Source: Comamonas sp. BIGb0124 (lineage in GTDB: Bacteria; Pseudomonadota; Gammaproteobacteria; Burkholderiales; Burkholderiaceae_C). Taken from it: DNA of 64,000 nucleotides. The stretch lies in assembly GCF_003752175.1 (NCBI RefSeq), contig NZ_RJVF01000002.1, positions 1-64,000 of the forward strand. Reading direction: 5' to 3'. Numbering within the stretch: the first letter of the stretch is position 1; each line of letters starts with the position of its first letter. Below, in pieces: positions 28,057 to 35,965 of this stretch. The notes under the pieces are model-generated. The model saw nothing but the letters and a program-made list of their open reading frames with translations. It searched no databases and was not told the origin of the DNA. Position numbers and translations under genes: made by a program.

Positions 28057-29055
28057 ATGTTCCACGCTTCCCGGCGCACCACCGTAGTCGCCAGCCTGGC
28101 ATTCGCCGCCACCACGGCACTCGGCCTTGCCGCCGTGCCGACCGCCGCACAGGCTGCGGACGAATGGCCCACTCGCCCGGTCCGCATCATCGTGCCGTAC
28201 ACCCCCGGCGGCAGCTCGGACATCATTGCCCGCGCCGTATCCCAACCGCTGTCGCAGGCGCTGGGCCAGCCGGTGATCGTCGAGAACCGTGCCGGCGCCA
28301 ACGGCAACATCGGAGCCGACCTGTCCGCCAAGGCCGCGCCGGACGGCTACACCTTCCTGCTGGCCGACCTCGGCTCGCTGGCGATCAGCCCCTCGGTCTA
28401 CCCCAAGCTGCCCTTCGACCCCTCGAAGGATCTGCGCGGCGTCGCCATGCTGGCGTACTCGCCTCACCTGCTGGTCGTTCACCCCTCGGTCAAGGCCAAC
28501 AACCTGCAGGAACTGCTCGCACTGGCCAAGAAGGACAACCTCAATTTCGCAGTCACGGCCACCGGCAGCGCCGCCCACCTGGCCGGCCTCGAGCTCGAGC
28601 GCCTGACCGGTGCGAACTGGGTCTATGTGCCTTACAAGGGCGGCTCGCAATCGGTGCAGGACACCGTCGCCGGCGTCACGCAGGTGCTGATGAACGGCAT
28701 GCTGGCCACCTACCCGCACGTCAAGAACGGCAACCTCAAGCTCATCGGCATCTCGAAGGCCACCCGCATGCCGGTCATCCCCGAAGTGCCCACGCTGGCC
28801 GAGCAAGGCGCCAAGGGCTTCGAGAGCGGCAGCTGGCAGGGCGTGATGGCCCCGCGCGGCACGCCCGATGCCATCGTCAACCGCTTCAGCGCAGAACTGC
28901 TCAAGATCGTGAACTCGGCCGACATCAAGAGCCGCTTCGAAGCCCAGGGCGCAGAAGTCTCGCCGATGGAACCGGCCCAGATCGATCGGTTCTTCAACCA
29001 GGAACGCGCACGCTGGTCCAAGGTGGTCGAGGCCAACAACATCAAGCTCGAATAA
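28057..29055 (+). CDS. Bug/TctC-family tripartite tricarboxylate transporter substrate-binding protein
   Basis: 332 aa periplasmic binding protein. Signal peptide ends at TAAQAA (cleavage near residue 34). The mature start EWPTRPVRIIVPYTPGGSSDIIAR, then VIVENRAGANGNIGADLSAKAAPDGYTFL, VYVPYKGGSQSVQDTVAGVTQVL, and the C-terminal GWQGVMAPRGTP-like SWQGVMAPRGTPD are the Bug signature. Such receptors bind carboxylates or amino acids. AGGAG lies 8 nt before the ATG at 28057. No tctA/tctB membrane genes are adjacent, as is normal for the many orphan Bug proteins of Burkholderiales. Ligand unknown. Confidence 0.95.
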   Translation: MFHASRRTTVVASLAFAATTALGLAAVPTAAQAADEWPTRPVRIIVPYTPGGSSDIIARAVSQPLSQALGQPVIVENRAGANGNIGADLSAKAAPDGYTFLLADLGSLAISPSVYPKLPFDPSKDLRGVAMLAYSPHLLVVHPSVKANNLQELLALAKKDNLNFAVTATGSAAHLAGLELERLTGANWVYVPYKGGSQSVQDTVAGVTQVLMNGMLATYPHVKNGNLKLIGISKATRMPVIPEVPTLAEQGAKGFESGSWQGVMAPRGTPDAIVNRFSAELLKIVNSADIKSRFEAQGAEVSPMEPAQIDRFFNQERARWSKVVEANNIKLE

Positions 29056-29124
29056 GCCTGCCTCGCGTCGACGCCGCCCCCAGCGGGAGCGGCGCCCCAT
29101 TCGACGAATCGCGCCAGCCCAGCG

Positions 29125-29157
29125 GCCGGATGTCCTGCGACATCCGGCTTCTTTTTT
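29125..29157 (+). terminator. Rho-independent terminator after the Bug receptor gene
   Basis: Ten-bp perfect stem GCCGGATGTC (29125-29134) / GACATCCGGC (29139-29148), loop CTGC, followed by TTCTTTTTTG. Confidence 0.93.
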
Positions 29158-29517
29158 GCCGGTCCGGCAGGGATGCCTCGGCTTGAAAAACCGGTCTGGG
29201 CGAACGCGCGCGCGTGCGCTTCGGCCCCCTCGGCACACCGGCAATGAAGCTCTGTAGGACAACGCCGCAGCTTCAAAACCACCCCAAAAAAATCTGCAGA
29301 ATAGTGCGTAGAGATCAAAGGCGACGGCTTGCAAACACAACGCGGAGCGGAATCAATTTTTCACAAATGAATTCAACTTCAGCGGAACTGTCCCAAACCC
29401 CGATGGTCTATCGGACTGGATCGCAAGACAAGATGCCCGATAGAAAAGCCTCTGTCTAACAACCTTCAAACGAGATGCCAATCATCCGTCATTGACCAGT
29501 TTCATTCACTGTTGTGT

Positions 29518-29680
29518 GGACTTCCGGGGCAACCCCGGATGGAATCCTGAGGTGCATTCCTCCTCCTCCCTCCCTCCCTCCTTCACGTCAGGGCGCCACA
29601 CAACGGTTCTTTTATTCGCACGCACCAGGCCCTCAGGCCTGTGCGGCACACTCAAGCGGCACACGATGCCGCTTTTTTCT
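29518..29680 (+). ncRNA. Candidate small RNA with CCTCC anti-Shine-Dalgarno tract
   Basis: From about 29518 there is a hairpin TCCGGGG-CAA-CCCCGGA (29523-29539), a weaker one GGAAT/ATTCC (29541-29560), an unpaired C/T tract with CCTCCTCCTCCCTCCC (29559-29574 and onward), a hairpin CAGGCC-CTCA-GGCCTG (29626-29641) and a terminator (29654-29678). TTGACC at 29492-29497 may be a -35 but the -10 (TGTGGA) is poor. Inference from structure only; no known family is matched with certainty. Confidence 0.4.
29654..29678 (+). terminator. Rho-independent terminator upstream of mltA
   Basis: AAGCGGCA (29654-29661), loop CACGA, TGCCGCTT (29667-29674) and a T6 tract ending at 29678. It is not downstream of any recognised protein gene, which supports a short transcript ending here. 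Confidence 0.85.
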
Positions 29681-29732
29681 GGGCACGCCGTCACGTGTGA
29701 ATGTCGTCCACCATCGCGCACAATCGACCCCC

Positions 29733-30965
29733 ATGCACAGCACGCCGTTCACTCGTTCCGGAATCCTTCGTTTGTTTGCCACCGGCTTGAAGCCCGCCGT
29801 CTGCGGACGCCTTCTGGCAGGCGCCGTGGTCCTGATCCTGGCAGCCTGCGCCAGCAAGGCACCGCCGCCTCCCGAACTCGGAGGCGCCACGCCGCCCCTG
29901 GATCTGCCCTCCACCCTGCCTGCCGACGACGCGCCCCTGCCCCTTGCGATCAGCCAGCCCAAGAGCCAGTGGATACCCGTGCGCTGGAAGGACCTGCCCG
30001 GCTTTTCGAAAGACAGCCTGCACGAGGCCTGGAACGCCTGGATCAAGAGCTGCGAAAAACCGGCGCCCGCTCTTGCCTACACCTGCGAGAGCGTGCGTCA
30101 CCTGAGCATCGCCACGCCCGAGCAACAGCGCACCTGGCTGATGACGTACTGGCAGCCTTATCGGATCGAACCGCTGCCCGGCCAGGCGGCCCCCGCCAAC
30201 GGTCTCCTGACCGGCTATTTCGAACCCATCATCCCCGCCATGCGGCAGCCCGGCGGCGCGTTCACCATTCCCCTCTACACGCCGCCGGCCGGCCTGAGTT
30301 CGGGCAAGGCCTGGTTCACCCGCCAGCAGATCGACACCCAGCCCGCCGTGCAGGCCCAGCTCAAGGGCCGCGAGATCGCCTACCTCAACGACCCGATCGA
30401 AGCGCTCGTCCTGCACATCCAGGGCTCGGGCCGCCTGCGCATCACCGAGCCCGACGGCAGCCAGCGTATCGTGCGCGTGGCCTACGCCGCCAACAATGGT
30501 CAACCCTACCGCAGTGTCGGCAGCTGGTTGCTGTCGCAGCGCGCCATCACGGATGCCACCTGGCCCGGCATTCGCGCCTGGGTCGCGGCGAATCCCGATC
30601 GCATCAACGAAATGCTGTGGACCAACCCCCGGTACGTGTTTTTCCGCCAGGAGATCCTGGCGGGTGTCGATGCCTCTTTCGGACCGCGGGGTGCCCAGGG
30701 TGTGGAGCTGACGCCCGGCCGCTCGATCGCGGTTGACCGTCTCAGCATTCCGTACGGCACGCCGGTCTGGCTGGCCAGCCCCGGGCCAACGGTGCCGCTC
30801 GAACGGCTGGTGATGGCGCAGGACACCGGCAGCGCCATCCTGGGCGCCGTGCGTGCCGACTTCTTTGTGGGCTGGGGCCCGGATGCGGGCGATGTCGCCG
30901 GCACGCTCAAGCAGGACCTGCGCCTGTGGGCCCTCTGGCCACGCGGCAAGACACCGGGGCAATGA
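29733..30965 (+). CDS. mltA: Membrane-bound lytic murein transglycosylase A
   Basis: Cleaves the MurNAc-GlcNAc glycosidic bond of peptidoglycan forming 1,6-anhydro ends; outer-membrane lipoprotein. 410 aa. Signal peptide with lipobox LAAC. The MltA domain shows LLTGYFEPIIPA, EIAYLNDPIEALVLHIQGSGRLRI, and the 3D (double-psi barrel) domain MAQDTGSAILGAVRADFFVGWG, where the Asp of DTGSAI is the catalytic acid. The mature N-terminus is Pro-rich. The ATG at 29733 lacks a clear ribosome binding site. Convergent with the Lrp-type regulator. Confidence 0.94.
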   Translation: MHSTPFTRSGILRLFATGLKPAVCGRLLAGAVVLILAACASKAPPPPELGGATPPLDLPSTLPADDAPLPLAISQPKSQWIPVRWKDLPGFSKDSLHEAWNAWIKSCEKPAPALAYTCESVRHLSIATPEQQRTWLMTYWQPYRIEPLPGQAAPANGLLTGYFEPIIPAMRQPGGAFTIPLYTPPAGLSSGKAWFTRQQIDTQPAVQAQLKGREIAYLNDPIEALVLHIQGSGRLRITEPDGSQRIVRVAYAANNGQPYRSVGSWLLSQRAITDATWPGIRAWVAANPDRINEMLWTNPRYVFFRQEILAGVDASFGPRGAQGVELTPGRSIAVDRLSIPYGTPVWLASPGPTVPLERLVMAQDTGSAILGAVRADFFVGWGPDAGDVAGTLKQDLRLWALWPRGKTPGQ

Positions 30966-31060
30966 CGTCACGCCCACGCGACCGCGCCGCAGCGGCGGCC
31001 GCGGCAGGGGCGATATCCGGCCGGCGCATGGCCCGTCCCCGGGCGAGCGCCTGACCGGTC

Positions 31061-31528
31061 TCAGTCGGCCAGGGGCAGTACCCCCGCCACCTTGATCTCG
31101 CCCAGCGAGAAACTGGTCTGCATGTCCTTGACGTGGGGCAGGTGGAACAGGTGATCGCGGGCGAACTGCGAAAACGCATCGAGATCGCGCGCCACCACCT
31201 GCAATTCGAAGGTGCCCGTGCCGCTGATGTAGTGGCAGGACATGACCTGCGGCAGCGCCTGGATGGCCCGCTCGAGATCCCGTACGGCCCCGCCGCTGAT
31301 GCGCTCGGCATCCAGGCGCACGAAGGCCAGCACGCCCAGGTCGACCTTGCTGCGGTCGATGACGGCGCGGTAGCCGGTGATGATGCCTGCCTCTTCGAGG
31401 GCCCGTACACGGCGCCAGCAAGGCGCCGCGGACAAGCCGACGCGCTGCGCCAGCTCGGCATTGGTGAGCCGCGCGTTGACTTGCAGTTCTTTCAGGATGG
31501 CGAGGTCGTATCGGTCAAGTTTGTCCAC
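31061..31528 (-). CDS. Lrp/AsnC family transcriptional regulator
   Basis: 155 aa. N-terminal helix-turn-helix (LDRYDLAILKELQVNARLTNAELAQRVGLSAAPCWRRVRALEEAGII) and a C-terminal RAM/ligand-binding domain (LGVLAFVRLDAERIS... SCHYISGTGTFELQVVARDLDAFSQF). It is divergent from the indolepyruvate oxidoreductase gene with 115 bp between, the usual relation for a local regulator that senses the amino acid substrate; it most likely controls that gene. Small acid-soluble feature: the last residues VLPLAD are typical. Confidence 0.93.
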   Translation of the reverse strand: MDKLDRYDLAILKELQVNARLTNAELAQRVGLSAAPCWRRVRALEEAGIITGYRAVIDRSKVDLGVLAFVRLDAERISGGAVRDLERAIQALPQVMSCHYISGTGTFELQVVARDLDAFSQFARDHLFHLPHVKDMQTSFSLGEIKVAGVLPLAD

Positions 31529-31544
31529 AACGCATTATTTGCAG

Positions 31545-31572
31545 AAAAGATCTTTCCAAATCTAGGGAAAAC
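31545..31572. promoter_or_regulatory. Palindromes between the Lrp-type regulator and the iorAB-like gene
   Basis: AAAGATCTTT (31545-31554) is a perfect 10-bp palindrome, followed by a second TTTCC/GGAAA inverted repeat (TTTCCAAATCTAGGGAAA). Lrp-family proteins bind such A/T-flanked dyads; probable operator. Confidence 0.4.
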
Positions 31573-31643
31573 ACGGCGCATGAAAGAAAGGACATATCCG
31601 GAGGTCGGGCCTAGACTTTTTTGATACAAAAAGGAGACCCGCG

Positions 31644-34600
31644 ATGAACGCTCCGCTGCCCGAATCCATCCGCCGTGCACTCGACCAGGTCACGCTCGAC
31701 GACAAATACCGGCTCGAGCAAGGCCGGGCCTTCATGAGCGGTGTCCAGGCCCTGGTCAAGCTGCCCATGCTGCAGCGTGCCAGGGATGCCCAGGCCGGCA
31801 AAAACACCGCAGGCTTCATCAGCGGCTACCGGGGCTCGCCGCTCGGCGGCTACGACCAGGCTCTCTGGAAAGCCGCGCCCCACCTGCGCAGCCAGAACAT
31901 CGTGTTCCAGCCCGGCGTGAACGAGGAGCTCGCAGCCACCGCCCTGTGGGGCACGCAGCAGCTCGGCTACGCCCCCGAGGGCAGCAACAAGTACGACGGC
32001 GTGTTCGGCATCTGGTACGGCAAGGGGCCGGGCGTCGACCGCTGCTCGGACGTCTTCAAACATGCCAACATGGCCGGCACCACCCCCTGGGGCGGCGTGA
32101 TCGCCATCGCGGGCGACGATCACATTTCGAAGAGCAGCACCGCAGCCCACCAGAGCGACCACATCTTCAAGGCCTGCGGCTCGCCCGTTTTTTTTCCTTC
32201 CACGGTGCAGGAGATCCTCGACCTCGGGCTGCACGCCTTTGCCATGAGCCGTTACGCCGGCATCTGGTCGGCCGTCAAGACCATCCAGGAAATCGTCGAA
32301 TCGTCGGCCACGGTCGAGATCGACCCCGATCGCGTGAAGATCCTCATGCCGGACGATTTCGACATGCCGCCCGGCGGCCTGCACATCCGCTGGCCCGACG
32401 CGCCCCTCGAGCAGGAAGCGCGCCTGATGCACTACAAGTGGTACGCCGCGCTCGCCTACGTCAGGGCCAACCGGCTCAACCGCAACGTCATCGAGGGCCC
32501 GCATGACCGGCTGGGGCTGATCGCCAGCGGCAAGGCCTACAACGACACCCGGCAGGCCCTGTTCGACCTGGGGCTGGACGACGACACCTGCAGGCGCATC
32601 GGTCTGCGCCTGCACAAAGTCGCCGTGGTGTGGCCGCTCGAGGCCAGCATCACCCGCGAGTTCGCGACCGGGCTGCAGGAGATCCTGGTCATCGAGGAAA
32701 AACGCCAGGTCATCGAATACCAGATCAAGGAAGAGCTCTACAACTGGCGGGCCGATGTGCGGCCCAACGTGCTGGGCAAGTTCAACGAGCTGCAGGGCGA
32801 CTTCTCGGGCGGTGAATGGTCCATGCCCAATCCCACGGCCAACACGCTGCTGCGCGGCAACGCCGACCTGTCGCCCGCCCTGATCGCGCAGGCCGTCGCC
32901 GCGCGCTTGCGCAAGCTGGGCGTGGATGCCGACATCGCCGCCCGGCTCGACACCCGGCTGGCCCTCATCGAGGCCCAGGAACGCGCGCTCGAGACGCTCG
33001 AGGTGCAGGGCGAGCGCCCGCCCTGGTTCTGTTCCGGCTGCCCTCACAACACCTCCACCAAGGTGCCCGAGGGCTCGCGTGCGCTCGGCGGCATCGGCTG
33101 CCATTACATGGCCACCTGGATGGACCGCGCCACCCTCGGTTTCACGCAGATGGGCGGCGAAGGCGTGCCGTGGGTCGGCCAGCAGGCTTTCTCGAACGAA
33201 CACCACGTCTTCGCCAACCTGGGCGACGGCACCTACTTCCACAGCGGCTTGCTGGCGATCCGGCAGGCGATTGCAGCCGGCGTCAACATCACCTACAAAG
33301 TCCTCTACAACGATGCCGTGGCCATGACCGGCGGCCAGCAGGTGGGCGAACGCCCCGAAGGCCATTCGGTTCTGCAGATCATGAACAGTCTGATCTCGGA
33401 AGGCGTGCGCAAGCTGGTCATCGTCAGCGACGACCCGGCCAAATACGCATCGGCCCCTCTTGCCGCCGGCGTGACGGTCCACCACCGCGACGAACTCGAT
33501 CGCCTGCAGCGCGCATTCAGGGACATCGCCGGAACCACCATCATCATCTACGACCAGACCTGCGCCACCGAAAAGCGCCGCCGTCGCAAACGTGGGGAAC
33601 TCGCCGATCCCGCCAAGCATATGGTCATCAACCCGCTGGTCTGCGAGGGCTGCGGAGACTGCAGCGTGCAGTCGAATTGCCTCTCCGTCGAACCGCTCGA
33701 AACCGAGTTCGGACGCAAGAGGACCATCAACCAGAGCACTTGCAACAAGGACTATTCGTGCGTCAACGGATTCTGCCCCAGCTTCGTTTCGGTCGAAGGC
33801 GGAAAGCCGCGCAAGCTGACGAGCCAACGCAAGGCCAGCCCTGATCAAGGACCTGAATTCCCCGAACCCACGATTCCCGACCTGGATCTTCAAAAGAGCT
33901 GGGGCATCGTCGTCGCCGGCGTGGGCGGTACGGGCGTCATCACCATCGGCCAGATCCTGGGCATGGCAGCCCACCTCGAAGGACGCGGAATCGTCACGCA
34001 GGATGCCGCCGGCCTGGCCCAGAAGGGCGGCGCGACCTGGAGCCACATCCTGCTCGGCGCCACGCAGGACGACATCCGCACCACCCGCGTCGGCATGGCC
34101 GGCGCAGCGCTCGTGATCGGTTGCGACCCGATCGTGGCCGCTCATCCGGAAACCCTGATGCGGGTCCGCGAGGGCCGGACCTTCGTCGCGCTCAACGGCC
34201 ACTCGGCCCCCACGGCGGCGTTCGTCAAGGATCCGGCCTGGCGCAATCCGGGCGCGGCCTGCAGCCAGGAAATCGACCAGGTGGCCGGACAAGGACAGGT
34301 CGGCCACCTCGATGCCGATGCGATCGCCAGCAAACTCATGGGCGACAGCATCTATGCCAACCCCATCATGCTGGGTTATGCCTGGCAGCGTGGCTGGATT
34401 CCGCTGAGCCTGGCCACGCTGATACGGGCCATCGAACTCAACGGCGTGGCCGTCGAAGCCAACAAGACGGCATTCGCCTGGGGCCGGCGGGCGGCCATCG
34501 ACCTCAGCGGGGTCTACAAACTCTGCGAGCCGACCCAGATCATTCCGCTGCAGGCCGTGCGCCAGCGACTGGCGGGCAGCCAGGGCTCGCTCGACGATGT

Positions 34601-35240
34601 CGTGGCGCGCCGCTACGAGTTCCTGCGCGGTTACCAGAACGAAGCCTATGCGCACCGCTACCGCACCTTCGTCCAGCAGGTGCACCGCATGGAAACACAG
34701 GCCGCGGCGGGCTCCTCGCAACTGGCGCTGGCCGTGGCACACACCCTCTTCAAGCTGATGGCCTACAAGGACGAGTACGAAGTGGCCCGCCTGCACAGCG
34801 ATCCGGCGTTCCTGGCCCGCATCGCCGAGCAGTTCGAGGGCGACTACACGCTGGCCTTCCACCTGGCGCCGCCGCTGCTGTCGCGGCGAGACGATCAGGG
34901 CCGTCTGGTCAAGCGGCGCTTCGGCCGGGCGGTCCTGCCGCTGTTCCGGCTGCTGGCGCGGTCGCGTGGCCTGCGCGGTACGCCGTTCGATCCCTTCGGC
35001 TGGCAGGCCGAGCGGCGCGAGGAGCGGGCCCTGGTCGAAGAGTACCGGCGCAACGTCGAGGGCCTGCTGCCCCGGCTGGCCGCCGGCAACCTCGCCGCAG
35101 CCGCCGAACTGGCCCGGGCACCCGACGCGATTCGGGGTTACGGCCACGTCAAACAACGCAACCTGGCGGCCTTCCGCGAGCGGTGGGATCGGCTGACCGC
35201 CGACTTCGATCGTCCGATCACTCCCAAAAAGGCAGCGTGA
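31644..35240 (+). CDS. Indolepyruvate ferredoxin oxidoreductase family protein (single-chain)
   Basis: Very large (1198 aa) 2-oxoacid:acceptor oxidoreductase that decarboxylates arylpyruvates or related 2-oxoacids to acyl-CoA. Domains in order: pyruvate-binding alpha-like part (NTAGFISGYRGSPLGGYD), CoA-like region, TPP-binding part (SNEHHVFANLGDGTYFHSG...YNDAVAMTGGQ), two 4Fe-4S clusters' cysteines (CEGCGDCSVQSNC and CNKDYSCVNGFC), and a gamma-like domain beginning VVAGVGGTGVITIGQIL. The C-terminal 200 residues form an extra helical domain. The ATG at 31644 follows AAGGAG. Divergent Lrp-type regulator upstream suggests amino acid control, so aromatic or branched-chain amino acid catabolism is likely. 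Confidence 0.93.
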   Translation: MNAPLPESIRRALDQVTLDDKYRLEQGRAFMSGVQALVKLPMLQRARDAQAGKNTAGFISGYRGSPLGGYDQALWKAAPHLRSQNIVFQPGVNEELAATALWGTQQLGYAPEGSNKYDGVFGIWYGKGPGVDRCSDVFKHANMAGTTPWGGVIAIAGDDHISKSSTAAHQSDHIFKACGSPVFFPSTVQEILDLGLHAFAMSRYAGIWSAVKTIQEIVESSATVEIDPDRVKILMPDDFDMPPGGLHIRWPDAPLEQEARLMHYKWYAALAYVRANRLNRNVIEGPHDRLGLIASGKAYNDTRQALFDLGLDDDTCRRIGLRLHKVAVVWPLEASITREFATGLQEILVIEEKRQVIEYQIKEELYNWRADVRPNVLGKFNELQGDFSGGEWSMPNPTANTLLRGNADLSPALIAQAVAARLRKLGVDADIAARLDTRLALIEAQERALETLEVQGERPPWFCSGCPHNTSTKVPEGSRALGGIGCHYMATWMDRATLGFTQMGGEGVPWVGQQAFSNEHHVFANLGDGTYFHSGLLAIRQAIAAGVNITYKVLYNDAVAMTGGQQVGERPEGHSVLQIMNSLISEGVRKLVIVSDDPAKYASAPLAAGVTVHHRDELDRLQRAFRDIAGTTIIIYDQTCATEKRRRRKRGELADPAKHMVINPLVCEGCGDCSVQSNCLSVEPLETEFGRKRTINQSTCNKDYSCVNGFCPSFVSVEGGKPRKLTSQRKASPDQGPEFPEPTIPDLDLQKSWGIVVAGVGGTGVITIGQILGMAAHLEGRGIVTQDAAGLAQKGGATWSHILLGATQDDIRTTRVGMAGAALVIGCDPIVAAHPETLMRVREGRTFVALNGHSAPTAAFVKDPAWRNPGAACSQEIDQVAGQGQVGHLDADAIASKLMGDSIYANPIMLGYAWQRGWIPLSLATLIRAIELNGVAVEANKTAFAWGRRAAIDLSGVYKLCEPTQIIPLQAVRQRLAGSQGSLDDVVARRYEFLRGYQNEAYAHRYRTFVQQVHRMETQAAAGSSQLALAVAHTLFKLMAYKDEYEVARLHSDPAFLARIAEQFEGDYTLAFHLAPPLLSRRDDQGRLVKRRFGRAVLPLFRLLARSRGLRGTPFDPFGWQAERREERALVEEYRRNVEGLLPRLAAGNLAAAAELARAPDAIRGYGHVKQRNLAAFRERWDRLTADFDRPITPKKAA

Positions 35241-35452
35241 TCATCAGATAGGACGCTGATTTTCAGCCATTCAAGACTCCCCCTGAATAGCCCGGGAAAG
35301 ACCGCAGGCCCGGCGCCACACCCAGCACACCGGCGCCGCTTACAATTTATGGTTCGGCCCCGACCGGGGTCGAGGGTCGGCTGGCGGTTTTTTCCTGCAG
35401 CGCCGCTGCCGATTCCGCCTCGCCAACGACTATTTTTGTGGAGTCTTACACC

Positions 35453-35788
35453 GTGTTCATTTCTTCCGCCTACGCCCAGACCGCTCCCGCCGCCGCAGAA
35501 GCCAGCGGCGGCATCATGGGATCCCTGGGCAGCATGCTGCCGCTGGTGCTGATGTTTGTGGTGCTGTACTTCATCATGATCCGCCCCCAGATGAAGCGCC
35601 AGAAAGAACACCGCGCCATGATCGAGGCCCTCGCCAAGGGCGACGAGGTCGTGACCACCGGCGGTATCTTCGGCCGCGTCACCGCCATCGGCGAAGGCCA
35701 GCTGACCATCGAGATCTCTTCCGGTGTGGAAGTGCAGATCCAGCGCGGCGCCGTGACCCAGGTCCTGCCCAAGGGTTCGGTCAAGTAA
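35453..35788 (+). CDS. yajC: Sec translocon accessory subunit YajC
   Basis: Small inner-membrane protein of the SecDF-YajC complex. About 111 aa: one TM segment (MLPLVLMFVVLYFIMIRPQMK, with the typical MIRPQ) then a cytoplasmic KGDEVVTTGGIFGRVTAIGE domain. I chose GTG 35453 (VFISSAYAQ) because TGTGGAG (35437-35443) lies 9 nt upstream; a GTG at 35438 would overlap that site. First gene of yajC-secD-secF; tgt, which often precedes it, is not here, the IorAB-like gene is. Confidence 0.95.
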   Translation: MFISSAYAQTAPAAAEASGGIMGSLGSMLPLVLMFVVLYFIMIRPQMKRQKEHRAMIEALAKGDEVVTTGGIFGRVTAIGEGQLTIEISSGVEVQIQRGAVTQVLPKGSVK

Positions 35789-35965
35789 GTTGTCCTCCGG
35801 CGGGGCCTCCTGAGCCCCGCAGCCTGCGCCGCGCTGCACAGCCAATACTCCACAACGGCAACGCGCAGTGCCATCTCCGGACCTCCCCTCCGCCACCCGG
35901 CGCAGAGGTCCCGGCCGGGCATTCAGCCCGGCCTTTGCTTTGTTCAACGTCAGGACAACACGGTC

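Larger units (their letters stand above)
29158..29732. other. Low-G+C intergenic region upstream of mltA
   Basis: No protein gene is supported. By my count 29281-29520 has 112 G/C in 240 bases (about 47%), far below the surrounding genes, with no similarity I recognise to an insertion sequence. The second half (29518-29680) has the layout of a small RNA gene with a terminator. A stretch of C/T repeats is at 29557-29584. No clear ribosome binding site or promoter is seen for mltA itself. Confidence 0.5.

Noticed and set aside
29518-29680. 6S RNA as the identity of the candidate small RNA
   Set aside because: The region lacks the long closing stem with a central bubble of 6S RNA, and the C/T tract does not fit.
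31611-35156. A minus-strand open frame of 1181 codons opposite the indolepyruvate oxidoreductase
   Set aside because: It is exactly antisense to a gene with clear domains; such long shadows arise from codon bias at high G+C. Its translation is rich in Ala/Gly/Arg/Val with no recognisable domain.
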